The notes beneath the pieces were generated by a model that was given only the letters and a program-made list of their open reading frames with translations, was not told where the DNA came from and did no database searches. DNA of 64,000 nt from Bradyrhizobium sp. CB1015 (GTDB lineage Bacteria; Pseudomonadota; Alphaproteobacteria; Rhizobiales; Xanthobacteraceae), in assembly GCF_025200925.1 (NCBI RefSeq), contig NZ_CP104174.1:4216001-4280000 (forward strand). The letters run 5' to 3'. Position numbers and translations under genes: made by a program. Below are positions 24,553 to 32,330 of this stretch, in pieces (the first letter of the stretch is position 1; each line of letters begins with the position of its first letter).

Positions 24553-25422
24553 ATGGATCGTCTCAAGCTGAAGGCCGTGCTCGGCAGCCACCCTCACGTC
24601 GAGGCGGTGAAGAGCGGCGAGCTCCGCTCCGACCTTTTCGATCTCGACTTTGTCGCGTACACGCCGACCAACACGGCATTCAAGCCGATGGTGCGCGAGC
24701 AGGCCTTCGACGTCTGCGAGATGGCGATCGTCACCTATCTGATGGCGAAAGCGCACGGCAAGCCGCTGGTGCTGCTGCCGGCGACCATGCTCGGCCGCTT
24801 CCAGCATTCTTACGCTCTCTATAATCCGGCGCATGGGACGTTCGGACCGTCCGATCTCGAAGGCAAGCGGGTCGGCATCCGCTCCTTCACGACCACGACG
24901 GGCGCCTGGATCAGGGGCATCCTTGCCAACGACTACGGCGTCGATCTCGACAGGATTCGCTGGGTCACGTTCGAGGATCCGCACGTCGCCGAATATGTCG
25001 ACACCACCGAGCGCGCGCCGAAGGACAAGAAGATCCTCCAGATGCTGCTCGACGGTGAGCTCGATGCCGTCCTCGGCGAGACCTCCGATGATCCCAAGCT
25101 GAAGCCGCTGTTTCCCGATCCGGCCGCAGAGGCCGGTAAATGGTATGCACAGCGCGGCGTCGTGCCGGTCAACCATCTCGTGGTCGTGACCGAGAGCCTA
25201 GCGAAATCGCGACCCGACGTGGTCGCAGCTGTTTATGATCTGCTGAAGCGGAACAAGGCGCAGGCAGGGCCGGCGGCAACGCCCGACCTCGTTCCGTTCG
25301 GGATCGAGGCCAACAGGAAGCCGCTCGAGCTGATCGTTGACTACGCATTCCAGCAGGCGCTGATCCCGCGCCGCTATGCGGTCGACGAGCTCTTCGACGA
25401 GACCACACGAGGATTGAACTGA
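24553..25422 (+). CDS. 4,5-dihydroxyphthalate decarboxylase-like protein
   Basis: A 289-residue protein with a periplasmic-binding-like fold but no signal peptide (starts MDRLKLKAVLGSHPHVEAVKSGE), so it is cytoplasmic and not a transport protein. The segment VCEMAIVTYLMAKAHGKPLVLLP and the GIRSFTTTTGAWIRGIL loop match the Pht5/4,5-dihydroxyphthalate decarboxylase group as I remember it. That enzyme makes protocatechuate, which would feed the pathway of the preceding genes. An ortholog of unknown specificity is the alternative. The stop overlaps the next start (TGATG). Confidence 0.65.
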   Translation: MDRLKLKAVLGSHPHVEAVKSGELRSDLFDLDFVAYTPTNTAFKPMVREQAFDVCEMAIVTYLMAKAHGKPLVLLPATMLGRFQHSYALYNPAHGTFGPSDLEGKRVGIRSFTTTTGAWIRGILANDYGVDLDRIRWVTFEDPHVAEYVDTTERAPKDKKILQMLLDGELDAVLGETSDDPKLKPLFPDPAAEAGKWYAQRGVVPVNHLVVVTESLAKSRPDVVAAVYDLLKRNKAQAGPAATPDLVPFGIEANRKPLELIVDYAFQQALIPRRYAVDELFDETTRGLN

Positions 25423-26345
25423 TGGCAGGTGATCCCAGGCGCTGGCAGATCGGGCTGGTCGGCTATGGCGAGGTCGGCCGGATTTTAGCCGAGGATTTGC
25501 GCCAGCGAGACATCAAGGTCTCAGCCTACGATATCAAGCTCGGAGGCGAGCAGGGAGCGCCGCTGCAGGAGCATGCGGCGAAATTCGCTGTCGATCTTGC
25601 AACCTCTCACGCCGAACTGGCCGCGAAATCCGATTTCATCATCTCCGCCGTCACGGCGAACCATGCCGTACCGGTCGCAAAGGCCTGTGCGGCAGCGATC
25701 AATCAGGGCACCTGGTTTCTCGATTTCAACTCGGCCTCTCCCGGTGCCAAGCAGCGCGCCGCGGCACTGATCGACGGCGCTGCCGGGCGCTATGTCGAGG
25801 GCGCGGTGATGACCTCGGTGCCGCCTTATCGCATCAAGGTGCCGCTCTTGCTCGGCGGACCCGGCGCGAGCGAGCTCGAGCCGCTTCTGAATGCGATCGG
25901 TTTCGCGGCCAAGGTGGCCAGTGACAAGCTCGGCGTGTCCTCGGCCGTCAAAATGTGCCGCAGCATCATGATCAAGGGCCTCGAGGCCATGGTCATCGAG
26001 AGCTTCACGACGGCGCGCGCCTATGGCGTCGAGGATGCGGTGCTGGCTTCGCTTGCGGAAACGTTTCCCGGCATCGATTGGGAGCAGTTGGGTGCCTATT
26101 GCTTCCAGCGCGTGATCGAGCACGGCCGCCGCCGGGCCGAGGAGGTGCGCGAGGTTGCCGAGACCGTGCGCGAGGCGGGGCTGACGCCGTGGTCGGCGCA
26201 AGGCACGGCCGAACGGCAGGCCTGGATGGCCGATCTCGCCGATGAAGGGCTGTTCGGCATCAGGGGCAGCAAGGAGTTCGCCTGCAGTGCGGACTGGCGC
26301 ACCGAGGCGGACCGGATCCTGGCGAAGATCAATCGGACGAAATAG
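25422..26345 (+). CDS. NAD(P)-binding dehydrogenase with DUF1932 C-terminal domain
   Basis: A 307-residue protein of the 6-phosphogluconate/beta-hydroxyacid dehydrogenase superfamily. The Rossmann motif GLVGYGEVGRILA lies near residue 11. VSSAVKMCRSIMIKGLEAM near residue 170 holds the family Lys and starts the helical DUF1932 domain. It ends the operon and abuts the convergent gene with no spacer. It could oxidise a pathway intermediate (such as the semialdehyde from protocatechuate 4,5-cleavage) or act on a hydroxy acid. The substrate is not determined. Confidence 0.72.
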   Translation: MAGDPRRWQIGLVGYGEVGRILAEDLRQRDIKVSAYDIKLGGEQGAPLQEHAAKFAVDLATSHAELAAKSDFIISAVTANHAVPVAKACAAAINQGTWFLDFNSASPGAKQRAAALIDGAAGRYVEGAVMTSVPPYRIKVPLLLGGPGASELEPLLNAIGFAAKVASDKLGVSSAVKMCRSIMIKGLEAMVIESFTTARAYGVEDAVLASLAETFPGIDWEQLGAYCFQRVIEHGRRRAEEVREVAETVREAGLTPWSAQGTAERQAWMADLADEGLFGIRGSKEFACSADWRTEADRILAKINRTK

Positions 26346-26669
26346 TCAGCTCAGGACCGGATCGCGGGCTTCGAAGCTCACGACCTGGTCGCGCGCGCGT
26401 TCGATCAGGTCGATCAGATTGCGGGATTTACGGACGAGCTGCTCGGTGGCCGGCTGGGTGCGGAACTCCGCCAGCACGGCGCGAACGCACTTGCTGGCGG
26501 CATCGAGCGTCCAGAGCGTACGGTTCACGTCGGCCTGCGTCTGAATGGCCGAGATGTCGAGACCCGAGAGAACGTGGCCGATGCCGTCCAGCCGCTTCAC
26601 CGCCGTATCGGTCGGTGTTCGGGCCTGGATGGAATCATCGATGCTGCTGAATGCGCTGAACAGACTCAT
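26346..26669 (-). CDS. Hypothetical protein, 107 residues
   Basis: A small soluble, mostly helical protein with no recognised domain. It begins MSLFSAFSSIDDSIQARTPT and includes the amphipathic stretch VRKSRNLIDLIERARDQVVSF. Its stop codon abuts the stop of the convergent dehydrogenase. The 196 bases upstream, to 26865, hold no gene. It may be weakly conserved, and its reality rests on base composition and absence of a better frame. Confidence 0.5.
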   Translation of the reverse strand: MSLFSAFSSIDDSIQARTPTDTAVKRLDGIGHVLSGLDISAIQTQADVNRTLWTLDAASKCVRAVLAEFRTQPATEQLVRKSRNLIDLIERARDQVVSFEARDPVLS

Positions 26670-26865
26670 GCTTCCCCACTGAACGCAGATGGTCAGTGCA
26701 CGTCCTAGTTATGGCGGGCGTGGCCTGGCTCGCAATGCGTTGGGCTACGGTCCGGGATTCTACCGAACTCGGGTGGGCTCAAACCGGCGGTAAAATCGAA
26801 CTGCAGCGGCTCCACCGCCAACGGATCTGCGCGCGATTCCCGGGATATCGGGTGCGAAATCGCTG

Positions 26866-28101
26866 TCAGCTCTTGAACAGCGTCGGCCGCGCCCGCGCGA
26901 ATGTCTGCCGGCCGCCCTTGAAGCCCATCAGGACGTCGGGCAGCTCGGCGATGGCGAATCGGCTGTCCTTCGTATCGAGCACGATCAGATCGGCGGGATT
27001 GCCGACCTTGATGCCGTAGTCACCGAGGTTCATCAGCCGGGCCGGCAGCTCGGTCACGAGGTCCAGGCAAACATCGAAGTCGCTGACCGAGGCGTGCGCG
27101 ACATTGGCGTAGAAGTTCGCCATCCGCAGCAGCGAGGCATCGCCGAACGGGGTGAAGGGGTTGAGCACGTTGTTGGTGGCGACCGAGCAGAGCACGCCGT
27201 CGGCCGCGAGCTTGTGGGCGAGAGTCAGCCCGCGCGGCGCATTGTGCGTGGCCTCGCGCCCCATCAGATAGAGATCGGTCGCGGGTAGCACCGTGACGGC
27301 AACGCCGCATTTCGCCAGTTGCGCGGTGGCGGCCTTCATCCGGTCCGGCGGCAACGCCGACAGTTTTGTCGCATGGCCGATCGCGACGCGTCCTTGATAA
27401 TTGCGCCGCTCGGTCTGGCGGCAGACCTCGTCGAGATGCCACCAGGAGGGATCGAGATCGAAGTCGAGATGGAGGTCGACGTCGATGTCGAATTCCTCAG
27501 CCAGATCGAAGATGCGCGCAAGGTGCGCGTTCGGGTCGGTGTCCATGTAGGGACAGCCGCCGATGACCTCGCCGCCGTCGCGCAGCGCCTGGGCCAGCAG
27601 CTTCTCAGCTCCGGGATCGTTGGTCAGGCCTTCCTGCGGGAAGACGCAGAGCTCGAGATCGATCGCCCAGGCGTAGTCGCGCTTCAGCGCCTTGACCGCC
27701 TCGAATCCGCGGAGGCCGATGCGGGGGTCGATCTCGACATGCGTGCGCATGCGCATCGTGCCGTTGACGATGGCGCGTTCGAGCACTCTGGCGCCGCGCG
27801 CGTAGACGTCCTCGATCGTGAAATCCTTCTTCATCGCGGCGACGGCGCGGATCGCGTCCGAGACGCTGCCGTGATCGTGGCCGCAGCGGCCGAGCAGGCA
27901 GGCCTTGTCGAGATGGATGTGGGTGTCGACGAAGCCGGGCAGGGCAAGGTGGCCGCCGAGATCGATCTCGGCGGCCTCGCAGGCCAGCTGTGGCGCGATC
28001 GCGGCGATACGGCTGCCCTTCACGCCGATATCGACGGGTGCGGCGGAAGAGCGCAACAGCGCGTTGCGGAAGATCAGGTCGAAGGCGGCTTGGGTGGTCA
28101 T
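26866..28101 (-). CDS. Cytosine-deaminase-like amidohydrolase
   Basis: A 411-residue amidohydrolase. The N-terminal metal motif is THIHLDKACLLGR (His61, His63, with the Asp65-Lys66 pair typical of cytosine deaminases and AtzC). Later ligands fall in DVDLHLDFD, IGHATKLSALP and SVATNNVLNPF. The family deaminates or hydrolyses N-heterocycles such as cytosine, creatinine or s-triazines. It is divergent from the SnoaL-like gene, and a TGCATGCA box lies in the shared control region. The ring substrate cannot be named. It is likely part of the GntR/ABC module on its right. Confidence 0.75.
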   Translation of the reverse strand: MTTQAAFDLIFRNALLRSSAAPVDIGVKGSRIAAIAPQLACEAAEIDLGGHLALPGFVDTHIHLDKACLLGRCGHDHGSVSDAIRAVAAMKKDFTIEDVYARGARVLERAIVNGTMRMRTHVEIDPRIGLRGFEAVKALKRDYAWAIDLELCVFPQEGLTNDPGAEKLLAQALRDGGEVIGGCPYMDTDPNAHLARIFDLAEEFDIDVDLHLDFDLDPSWWHLDEVCRQTERRNYQGRVAIGHATKLSALPPDRMKAATAQLAKCGVAVTVLPATDLYLMGREATHNAPRGLTLAHKLAADGVLCSVATNNVLNPFTPFGDASLLRMANFYANVAHASVSDFDVCLDLVTELPARLMNLGDYGIKVGNPADLIVLDTKDSRFAIAELPDVLMGFKGGRQTFARARPTLFKS

Positions 28102-28195
28102 GGCGTCGGATTCAGCTGCGGCAGCCTAGCGGAAGCCATGGGAGCGGGCAGCTCCAGATTGTGTGCAGTGCTGGAGCGGGATTGTCCAAAAAATG

Positions 28196-28208
28196 TGCAT
28201 GCACTTTG
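28196..28208. promoter_or_regulatory. GntR-linked box 1, TGCATGCA-CTTTG
   Basis: TGCATGCACTTTG lies in the divergent gap between the amidohydrolase and SnoaL-like genes, with GTGCATGCAC (28195-28204) forming a perfect palindrome. Two further copies of the same 13-base pattern flank the gntR/ABC promoter region. Confidence 0.5.
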
Positions 28209-28249
28209 AGGCCCGGATTGTAAAATGGCGGCATCCGGAGAACCCCGCG

Positions 28250-28666
28250 ATGTCCACTCCCGCAAAAGCCGAAAGCCCGATGACTGACGCCGAGATTGTC
28301 GAAGCCTATCTGACCGCTTCAATGATACCGGATCCCGACGCCGCTGCGGCTTATATGAAGCCGGGCACGGTGATCACGTTCACCGGCGGTCGGGCGTTCG
28401 ATCATCCGCGCGGCCCGACCGGCTTCAATGCGAAACGCTATCGCTGGGTCAAGAAGAAGATGGACCGGTTCGACGTCTGCCCGGGCGCGGACGAGACCGT
28501 CGTCTACAGCGTCGGCACGCTCTATGGCGAGTGGATCGACGGCAGCCCGTTCGAGGGCAACCGCTACGTCGATCGCTTCGTCGTGAGAGGCGGGCAGATC
28601 GTGAAGATGGACGTCTGGAACGACAGCGCCGAGCGCATTCTCGTTCAGCGCGGCATTGAGGCTTAG
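28250..28666 (+). CDS. SnoaL/NTF2-like small protein
   Basis: A 138-residue protein with an NTF2-like fold pattern: helices at VEAYLTASMIPDPDAAAAYM, then strands VVYSVGTLYGEWIDG and YVDRFVVRGGQIVKMDVWND. These small barrels act as isomerases, hydrolases or ligand binders. The ATG at 28250 is preceded by GGAG; a longer in-frame start would run through the TGCATGCA box and is unlikely. It shares a control region with the amidohydrolase and ends 4 bases into the convergent gntR stop. Confidence 0.68.
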   Translation: MSTPAKAESPMTDAEIVEAYLTASMIPDPDAAAAYMKPGTVITFTGGRAFDHPRGPTGFNAKRYRWVKKKMDRFDVCPGADETVVYSVGTLYGEWIDGSPFEGNRYVDRFVVRGGQIVKMDVWNDSAERILVQRGIEA

Positions 28667-29421
28667 CCCCTCCGCGCCATTTTCGGCAGCTTGACGACGC
28701 GATTGCTTGTCACCTCGTCCGCATAGGGTGCGAGGATGTCGAGCAGGTCGCGGCCGCGCTGCGGAGTAGGGGCGACCAGCGCGCGATTGGCCACGGAATC
28801 CAGGTGATGATGCATCAATTCCATCACCTTCGCCGCATCGCCCTTCGCCAGCGCTGCGATGATGGCGCGGTGCTCGTTGATGGCGCATTCGGTGGAATGC
28901 GGCCGGCTATAGAGCGACAGCGTCAGGCAGCAGCGATAGGCGACCTCGCTGACATAGCGCACCAGGATCGGGCTGTTCGTCATGTGGGCGAGCAGAATGT
29001 GGAATTCGGTCGCAAGCCGGATCGACACCGCATCCGTGCCGCCGCGGGCGCGATCCTCGGCGTCGACATGGGCGTTCAGCTCGGCGATCTGCGCCTTGGT
29101 CAGCTTGCCCGCGAGCTGGCGCACCACGAGGCGTTCGAGCTCGATGCGGATGTCGAAGGCATCGCGCGCCTCCTGCCAGCTCGGCGTCGCCACCACCGCG
29201 ATCCGGTTGCGGCGGAGCTCGACGAGGCCTTCGGCGGCGAGTTGGCCCAGGGCGTGGCGGGCAATGGTGCGGCTGACGCCGAAGCGCTCGCCAAGCGCAT
29301 CCTCCGGCAGCTTGGCGCCGGGCTCCAGTGCCTGCTCGATGATGGCGCGCCGGAGCGCGCGGCAGATCACGCTGACCTTGTCCGACGATTCAGAAGTCTT
29401 GCTGCTGGCGCGCGCCGCCAT
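28663..29421 (-). CDS. GntR-family regulator, FCD subfamily
   Basis: A 252-residue regulator. The N-terminal winged helix includes LPEDALGERFGVSRTIARHALGQLAAEGLVELRRNRIAVV. The C-terminal all-helical FCD domain has the metal/ligand His and Asp positions in ATEFHILLAHMTNSP and EHRAIIAALAKGDAAKVMELMHHHL. FCD regulators usually bind small organic acids and control adjacent catabolic and transport genes. It is divergent from the ABC operon. The repeated TGCATGCA boxes on both sides are its likely binding sites. Confidence 0.85.
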   Translation of the reverse strand: MAARASSKTSESSDKVSVICRALRRAIIEQALEPGAKLPEDALGERFGVSRTIARHALGQLAAEGLVELRRNRIAVVATPSWQEARDAFDIRIELERLVVRQLAGKLTKAQIAELNAHVDAEDRARGGTDAVSIRLATEFHILLAHMTNSPILVRYVSEVAYRCCLTLSLYSRPHSTECAINEHRAIIAALAKGDAAKVMELMHHHLDSVANRALVAPTPQRGRDLLDILAPYADEVTSNRVVKLPKMARRG

Positions 29422-29486
29422 CGGCGAATCCTATGGGAGATGAGATCTCTCTTTAGCATAGGCTCGCGTCGTTTCAGCGCTCGAAT

Positions 29487-29499
29487 TGCATGCAGTTTG
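29487..29499. promoter_or_regulatory. GntR-linked box 2, TGCATGCA-GTTTG
   Basis: TGCATGCAGTTTG lies 66 bases upstream of the gntR start on its divergent side. It matches box 1 in 12 of 13 positions. Confidence 0.5.
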
Positions 29500-29590
29500 G
29501 GGCCCAGGCTGCCCAAATCGAATCCGGCTGTTTGGCGCGAGTTTCAGCTAGGTCATTGATTTTGCGGGCCGCGATGGCTGGCATCCAGCT

Positions 29591-29603
29591 TGCATGCACT
29601 TTG
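29591..29603. promoter_or_regulatory. GntR-linked box 3, TGCATGCA-CTTTG
   Basis: TGCATGCACTTTG is identical to box 1. It ends 6 bases before the chosen start of the ABC ATPase gene, so a bound regulator would block the operon's transcription or early elongation. Confidence 0.5.
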
Positions 29604-29609
29604 CCTGTG

Positions 29610-30473
29610 ATGCGCATGCAACCCAACACCCGGTTCGACGGCCGGCCCGTTCCCGAAGGCTCTGCGACCACCGCCATCGAGCTGTCCGAGGCCTCGGTGA
29701 CCTTCGGGCGCGGCGCCCGCGCCGTGCCAGCGTTGTCGAAGACCACGCTCAAGATCGCCGACGGCGAGTTTGTCGCATTGGTCGGCCCGTCCGGATGCGG
29801 CAAATCGACCATTTTGCGTCTCGTCAGCGGCCTGGTGCAGCCGACCAGCGGCGTCGTCATCGTCGGCGGCCGCGAGGTTGCGGCGCGGGCGATGCGGGTC
29901 GGCATGGCGTTCCAGAACCCGACCATGCTGCCGTGGATGACGATCGAGCGGAACATTATGCTGCCGCTGAAGATCGTCGAGCCGTTCCGCTCGAATTTCC
30001 GCAGGCTGCGCAAGACCGAATTCCGCGACAAGGCCAATGCCCTGCTGGAGCAGGTCGGCCTCAAGGGTTTTGGCAATCGCTATCCCTGGCAGCTCTCCGG
30101 CGGCATGCTCCAGCGCGCCAATCTGTGCCGAGCGCTGATCCACGAGCCGCGCATGCTGCTGCTGGACGAGCCCTTCGGCGCGCTCGACCAGTTCACCCGC
30201 GAGGAGCTGTGGGCGATCCTCCAGAACCTCTGGATGACGCACAAGCCGACCGTGCTGCTGGTGACGCACGATCTGCGCGAGGCGGGCTTTCTTGCCAGCC
30301 GCATCTGCGTGATGAGCGCGCGTCCCGGCCGTATCCTCGACGACAGCCGCGTCGTGTTCGCGCGACCGCGCACCGTTGCGATGACCTTCGAGCCGGATTT
30401 CGTCGCGCTGAACCAGAAGCTGCGCGCCTTCATCGAGGACGCGCGCAGAGCCGCTGAGCAGAGGGCAGGCTGA
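29610..30473 (+). CDS. NitT/TauT-type ABC transporter ATPase
   Basis: A 287-residue ATPase of the nitrate/sulfonate/pyrimidine importer class. Walker A is GPSGCGKST (residues 59-67), the signature is LSGGMLQRANLCRAL, and Walker B is MLLLDEPFGALD. The start at 29610 is placed after the TGCATGCA box; ATGs upstream would make the box part of the coding region. It overlaps the permease start by one base (TGATG). It is the first gene of a four-gene operon with permease, binding protein and amidohydrolase. Confidence 0.85.
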   Translation: MRMQPNTRFDGRPVPEGSATTAIELSEASVTFGRGARAVPALSKTTLKIADGEFVALVGPSGCGKSTILRLVSGLVQPTSGVVIVGGREVAARAMRVGMAFQNPTMLPWMTIERNIMLPLKIVEPFRSNFRRLRKTEFRDKANALLEQVGLKGFGNRYPWQLSGGMLQRANLCRALIHEPRMLLLDEPFGALDQFTREELWAILQNLWMTHKPTVLLVTHDLREAGFLASRICVMSARPGRILDDSRVVFARPRTVAMTFEPDFVALNQKLRAFIEDARRAAEQRAG

Positions 30474-31249
30474 TGTTCGGAATCGATATCAGGCAGAAGG
30501 CGTGGTCGGCGGGGCTGATCGTGCTGTTCTTCGTCGCCTGGGAGCTGTTCTGCCTCATGACCGGCATGTCCGACCTGGTGCTGCCGCGACCCTCGCAGGT
30601 GTTCGTGACGCTGGTCCAGCGCTTCCCGGTGCTGTGGCCGCACATCGTGCAGACGCTCGCCACCACCATGTTCGGCTTCGTGCTTGGCGTCGCGCTCGGC
30701 GTCGCTCTCGGCGCGATCATCGGCGTCTCCAAGACGGCCTACGACACCTGCTATCCGCTGCTGATCGGCTTCTCCTCGATCCCCAAGGTCGCAGTGGTGC
30801 CGATCTTCGTGCTGTGGTTCGGCTCCGGCACGGTGCCGGCGGTGCTGACCGCGCTCTCGATCTGCTTCTTCCCGATCGTCGTCAACATCGCGACGGGCCT
30901 TGCGACTACTGAGCCTGAGCTCGAGGACGTGTTGAAGGCGCTCGGCGCCAGCAAGCTCGACATCCTCTGGAACGTCGGCTTGCCGCGCACCATGCCGTTC
31001 TTCTTTGCTTCGCTCAAGGTCGCGATCTCCTATGCCTTCGTCGGCGCAGTACTGTCGGAGACTGTCGCCTCCAACCGCGGCATCGGCAACGTCATGATGA
31101 CCGCGTCCTCCAATTTCAACGTGCCGCTGGTTTTCGCCGGCCTGTTCGTGCTCGCCGGGCTCGGCGTCGCGCTCTACGTCGTGTTCTCGCTGATCGAAGG
31201 GCAGGTCACCGGCTGGGCCACGCGCAAGAACGACGTGATCGCCACCTGA
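30473..31249 (+). CDS. NitT/TauT-type ABC transporter permease
   Basis: A 258-residue inner-membrane protein with about six hydrophobic helices (for example GLIVLFFVAWELFCLMTG and LVFAGLFVLAGLGVALYVVFSLIEG). The ATPase-coupling EAA-type loop is near EDVLKALGASKLDILWNVGLPRTMPFF. It is typical of the SsuC/TauC/ThiX group. It is coupled to the ATPase gene. Confidence 0.85.
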   Translation: MFGIDIRQKAWSAGLIVLFFVAWELFCLMTGMSDLVLPRPSQVFVTLVQRFPVLWPHIVQTLATTMFGFVLGVALGVALGAIIGVSKTAYDTCYPLLIGFSSIPKVAVVPIFVLWFGSGTVPAVLTALSICFFPIVVNIATGLATTEPELEDVLKALGASKLDILWNVGLPRTMPFFFASLKVAISYAFVGAVLSETVASNRGIGNVMMTASSNFNVPLVFAGLFVLAGLGVALYVVFSLIEGQVTGWATRKNDVIAT

Positions 31250-31288
31250 TTTTCAAACCGTCACGCAACGAAGCTTGAGGAGGTCTCG

Positions 31289-32314
31289 ATGATGAGAAAA
31301 GTGACTGCAGCGCTGTTCGGATTGGCCCTGTCCACCGGGGCTGCGATGGCTCAGGAGACCACGATCAAGTTCACGCTGGGCTGGAAAACCCAGGGCAGCG
31401 ACGCCGCCTTCTTCTATGCCAAGGACAACGGCTTCTTCAAGGAAGAGGGCCTCAACGTCGTCATCGATCAGGGCGAGGGCTCCGGCGCCACCGTCACGCG
31501 CGTGATGTCCGGTGCCTATGACGCCGGCTTCGGCGACGTCAACGCCATCATCCAGAACGCCTCGACCAAGCCGCAAGAGGCGCCCGTCATGGTCTACATG
31601 ATGTGGAACCAGCCGCCGTTCGCGATCGTCGCCAAGAAGACCAGCGGCATCAACACCATCAAGGATTTCGAAGGCCACACGCTCGGCGGCGCGCAGGGCA
31701 CGCCGACGACGCGCCTGTTGCCGGTGTTCACCCGCAAGAACGGGCTCGACGGCGAGAAGATCAAGATCTCCAACATGGCGCCGAACCTGCAGGAGCCGAT
31801 GCTGATCAAGGGCGACATCGATGCGGCCCTGGTCTTCAACATCACCAGCTATTTCAACCTGGTGCTCAACCGCCAGGATCCGGACAAGGACTTCAAATGG
31901 TTCTCGTTCGGTGAGTACGGCCTCGATCTCTATTCCAACGGCGTGATGGTTTCCCGCAAGCTGATCGCCTCGAACCCGAAGGCGGTCGCGGGCCTGGTGC
32001 GCGCCATCAACAGGGGGGCGATCGCGGTCGCCAAGGACCAGAATGCCGGCATGAAGGCGGCGCTGAACTACGACAACCTCATCAATGCCGAGGTGGAGAA
32101 GCGCCGGCTGCAATATTCCTTCGAGAAGCTGATCGTCTCGCCGGAAATGAAGGAGATCGGCATCGGCGACATCAAGGACGACCGCATGACCCGCGCCATC
32201 GGCATCGTGGTTGAGGGCTATCAGCTCGCCCGCGCGCCGACGCCGGCAGAGGTATTCTCGCGCGAATTCCTGCCGCCGCGCGCGGAGCGGGAGCTGGTGT
32301 ACACTGCCAACTGA
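31289..32314 (+). CDS. NMT1/THI5-like ABC solute-binding protein
   Basis: A 341-residue periplasmic protein with a signal peptide ending AMAQ near residue 22. The fold signals are FTLGWKTQGSDAAFFYAKDNGFFKEEGLNV and GHTLGGAQGTPTTRLLPVF, typical of the NMT1/THI5 group whose members bind pyrimidines, nitrate or sulfonates. GAGGAGG lies upstream of two tandem ATGs (31289, 31292). Together with two amidohydrolases, a pyrimidine-like or other N-heterocyclic ligand is the best guess. Confidence 0.82.
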   Translation: MMRKVTAALFGLALSTGAAMAQETTIKFTLGWKTQGSDAAFFYAKDNGFFKEEGLNVVIDQGEGSGATVTRVMSGAYDAGFGDVNAIIQNASTKPQEAPVMVYMMWNQPPFAIVAKKTSGINTIKDFEGHTLGGAQGTPTTRLLPVFTRKNGLDGEKIKISNMAPNLQEPMLIKGDIDAALVFNITSYFNLVLNRQDPDKDFKWFSFGEYGLDLYSNGVMVSRKLIASNPKAVAGLVRAINRGAIAVAKDQNAGMKAALNYDNLINAEVEKRRLQYSFEKLIVSPEMKEIGIGDIKDDRMTRAIGIVVEGYQLARAPTPAEVFSREFLPPRAERELVYTAN

Positions 32315-32330
32315 ACTTGGAGGGACAGCC

